From Desulfatitalea sp. (GTDB taxonomy: Bacteria; Desulfobacterota; Desulfobacteria; Desulfobacterales; Desulfosarcinaceae), in contig JABDRH010000099.1 in the NCBI GenBank assembly GCA_013041835.1, positions 1 to 6,536 on the forward strand: DNA of 6,536 nucleotides, read 5' to 3'. The notes below the pieces were generated by a model that was not told the origin of the DNA, searched no databases, and worked only from the letters and a program-made list of their open reading frames with translations. This document shows, piece after piece, positions 5,180 to 6,536 of this stretch (its first letter is position 1; each line of letters begins with the position of its first letter). Position numbers and translations under genes: made by a program.

Positions 5180-6536
5180 CTATACGCTTTCACCGGTTTG
5201 CATGCCTTCATTTTCGGTCAAAATCACCCGCGCGTCCACCACGGCGATCCCTTCGCTGTTGACGATGACCGGGTTCAGATCCATTTCATGGATCTGCGGG
5301 TAAGCTTCCACGATCTCCGAAACAGTGAGCAGCAGGTTGACCAGGCTTTTTCGGTCGCAGGGCAGGGTGCCCCGAACACCGTCGAGGATGGGAGCGGACT
5401 TGGTTTCGGCCACCATGTCCCTGGCGGTGTGCCGCGAGATGGGCAGCACGCGGAATGAGACATCCCTGAGAATCTCCACCATGATACCGCCCAGACCATA
5501 CATGATAATCGGCCCAAGCTGTTCGTCGATCTGGGTACCGATAATCACCTCCAGCCCCGCGGAGGCCATCGGCTCCACCAGTACGCCTTGACGTCTCGCA
5601 CTCGCATCGTATCGTTGGGCATTTTTCATAAGTTGCGCGTAGGCCATGGCCGCCTGGGCCTTGCCATTGATGTTGAGCGATACGCCACCGGCATCGCTTT
5701 TATGCAGTATGTCCGCTGACACGATTTTCATGACCACCGGTCCATTAATGGCTTCTGCCGCGGCCACGGCCGCTTCTTCCGATTCTACCCACTGATACGG
5801 AGGCACGGGCGCACCATGCAATTGAAATAGCTGTTTGGCTTCAGGTTCCAGAAGGGCATGTCGCCCCTCGGATTTGGCCCGGGCAATAATCCGGTCCCCT
5901 TCGGCCTTGGCCTTGGCTTTCCAATTCAAGACGAAATTGGTTTTGGCATGGTAGCTGCGCAGGTAATTCCCATACTGGGCCAGCACCTTGATACAGTTAC
6001 AGGCGATGTCCAAGGAATCGTATGCCGGCAGGTTGTAGTAGCGGCAAAGTTCCAACGAGTGGGGACGAATGGAGTTGTACAGGCTGTGAATAACGATCGG
6101 CTTGTGACGTCTGGCCACCATTTTGCCCATCTGGTGGGCGGCATCTTCCTCCTTGAGAGAGAGCGATTCGTCGAAACGAATGCCGTAGCCGCCGAACAGG
6201 CCCACCAGTAACAGGCCGCCTACTTGTGGATCGTTGAGAATGGCACGGGCGCAATCAGCGAACAGGGAAGGGTCGGCGTCCGTGCCCCCGGCCACATCCA
6301 CCGGATTGACCACCGAAGCGGCTGGGGGCAGGAGGCTGCGCAGTTTTTTTTGGGTCTTTTCCTCCAGCACGGGCAGCTCGATGCCGTACTCGGTCAGCAT
6401 GTCGGCCGCAATGGTGGCGTGACCGCCGCCGTCGGCTAGTATGGCGACTTTGTTGTTTTTGATGGGCGGGCAACTGGACAAGGTCTCCACTGCGGGAAAG
6501 AGCTGGTCTGAATGCTCAATCACCACGATGCCGGCC
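5180..6536 (-). CDS. ADP-forming acyl-CoA synthetase (acetate-CoA ligase type), C-terminal part
   Basis: The frame is open to the right edge on the minus strand, so the gene starts outside; 451 residues are visible. ADP-forming acyl-CoA synthetases interconvert acyl-CoA, ADP and phosphate with the free acid, CoA and ATP. The first part contains the succinyl-CoA-ligase-like flavodoxin fold, with KVAILADGGGHATIAAD and the NPVDVAGGTDADP motif (NPVD codons 6296-6307). A linker leads to an ATP-grasp domain from about 5870 downward, containing GPVVMKIVSADILHKSDAGGV (His codon 5702-5704) and ending with the MDLNPVIV and VDAR motifs near 5240-5270. The N-terminal CoA-binding domain and the 'SHTGA' phospho-histidine region expected in this family would lie off-window. 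Fusion of alpha- and beta-type parts in one chain is usual for the bacterial form. The preferred acid cannot be read from the sequence. An A8 run on the coding strand (6344-6351) encodes Gln-Lys-Lys within the frame. Confidence 0.95.
   Translation of the reverse strand, partial: AGIVVIEHSDQLFPAVETLSSCPPIKNNKVAILADGGGHATIAADMLTEYGIELPVLEEKTQKKLRSLLPPAASVVNPVDVAGGTDADPSLFADCARAILNDPQVGGLLLVGLFGGYGIRFDESLSLKEEDAAHQMGKMVARRHKPIVIHSLYNSIRPHSLELCRYYNLPAYDSLDIACNCIKVLAQYGNYLRSYHAKTNFVLNWKAKAKAEGDRIIARAKSEGRHALLEPEAKQLFQLHGAPVPPYQWVESEEAAVAAAEAINGPVVMKIVSADILHKSDAGGVSLNINGKAQAAMAYAQLMKNAQRYDASARRQGVLVEPMASAGLEVIIGTQIDEQLGPIIMYGLGGIMVEILRDVSFRVLPISRHTARDMVAETKSAPILDGVRGTLPCDRKSLVNLLLTVSEIVEAYPQIHEMDLNPVIVNSEGIAVVDARVILTENEGMQTGESV

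Noticed and set aside
5000..5458. A 152-codon plus-strand frame spanning the convergent stops of the exported-protein and acyl-CoA synthetase genes
   Set aside because: It overlaps both recognised genes in other frames and has no ribosome binding site or motif.
6344..6351. An A8 run (coding strand) in the acyl-CoA synthetase gene as a programmed slippage site
   Set aside because: It encodes Gln-Lys-Lys in a frame that stays open and family-like on both sides, so no frameshift is needed.

Overview
The window looks like a chromosomal stretch of a Gram-negative bacterium, most plausibly a Desulfobacterota (deltaproteobacterial, Desulfobacteraceae/Desulfosarcina-like) genome. This rests on the moderately high GC coding style, AT-rich intergenic spacers, an ADP-forming acyl-CoA synthetase, a short-form SppA with a lipoprotein-like leader, and a small MucR-N-terminus-like protein. 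The assignment is inferred from gene content, not from any marker phylogeny.

Layout from left to right. Positions 1-776 hold the 3' end of polA (DNA polymerase I, polymerase domain) with all catalytic motifs intact. A 170-base spacer follows, with an 18-bp motif that recurs inverted 1.6 kb away and a 70-bp compound palindrome. Next is sppA (947-1939), a short-form S49 signal peptide peptidase with its Ser/Lys dyad. Positions 1964-2301 on the minus strand hold a decayed vapBC toxin-antitoxin locus. The vapB antitoxin reads through to a recognisable C-terminus except for one in-frame amber codon. The vapC toxin keeps only its N-terminus and carries a frameshift. A probable operator palindrome and the inverted 18-bp motif lie upstream of vapB.

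Positions 2574-3374 encode an unrecognised 266-residue cytoplasmic protein. It converges, across a very AT-rich spacer, on a 57-residue minus-strand gene (3447-3620). That small gene is divergent from queF (3803-4219), which makes the tRNA queuosine precursor preQ1. Each of the two genes has a plausible sigma-70-type promoter in the shared 182-base spacer, and an inverted repeat overlaps the -35 box of the queF promoter. A secreted or lipid-anchored protein of unknown function (4240-5166) follows queF by 20 bases and is probably co-transcribed with it. It converges, 13 bases apart, on the C-terminal part of an ADP-forming acyl-CoA synthetase that runs off the right edge on the minus strand.

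The intact genes are mostly unrelated housekeeping functions (replication and repair, envelope proteolysis, tRNA modification, acyl-CoA/organic acid metabolism). I see no evidence of a large novel defence or mobile system. The most interesting items are the decayed vapBC with its single amber codon, the inverted 18-bp repeat pair bracketing sppA-vapBC, the compound palindrome after polA, and the divergent small-gene/queF control region.
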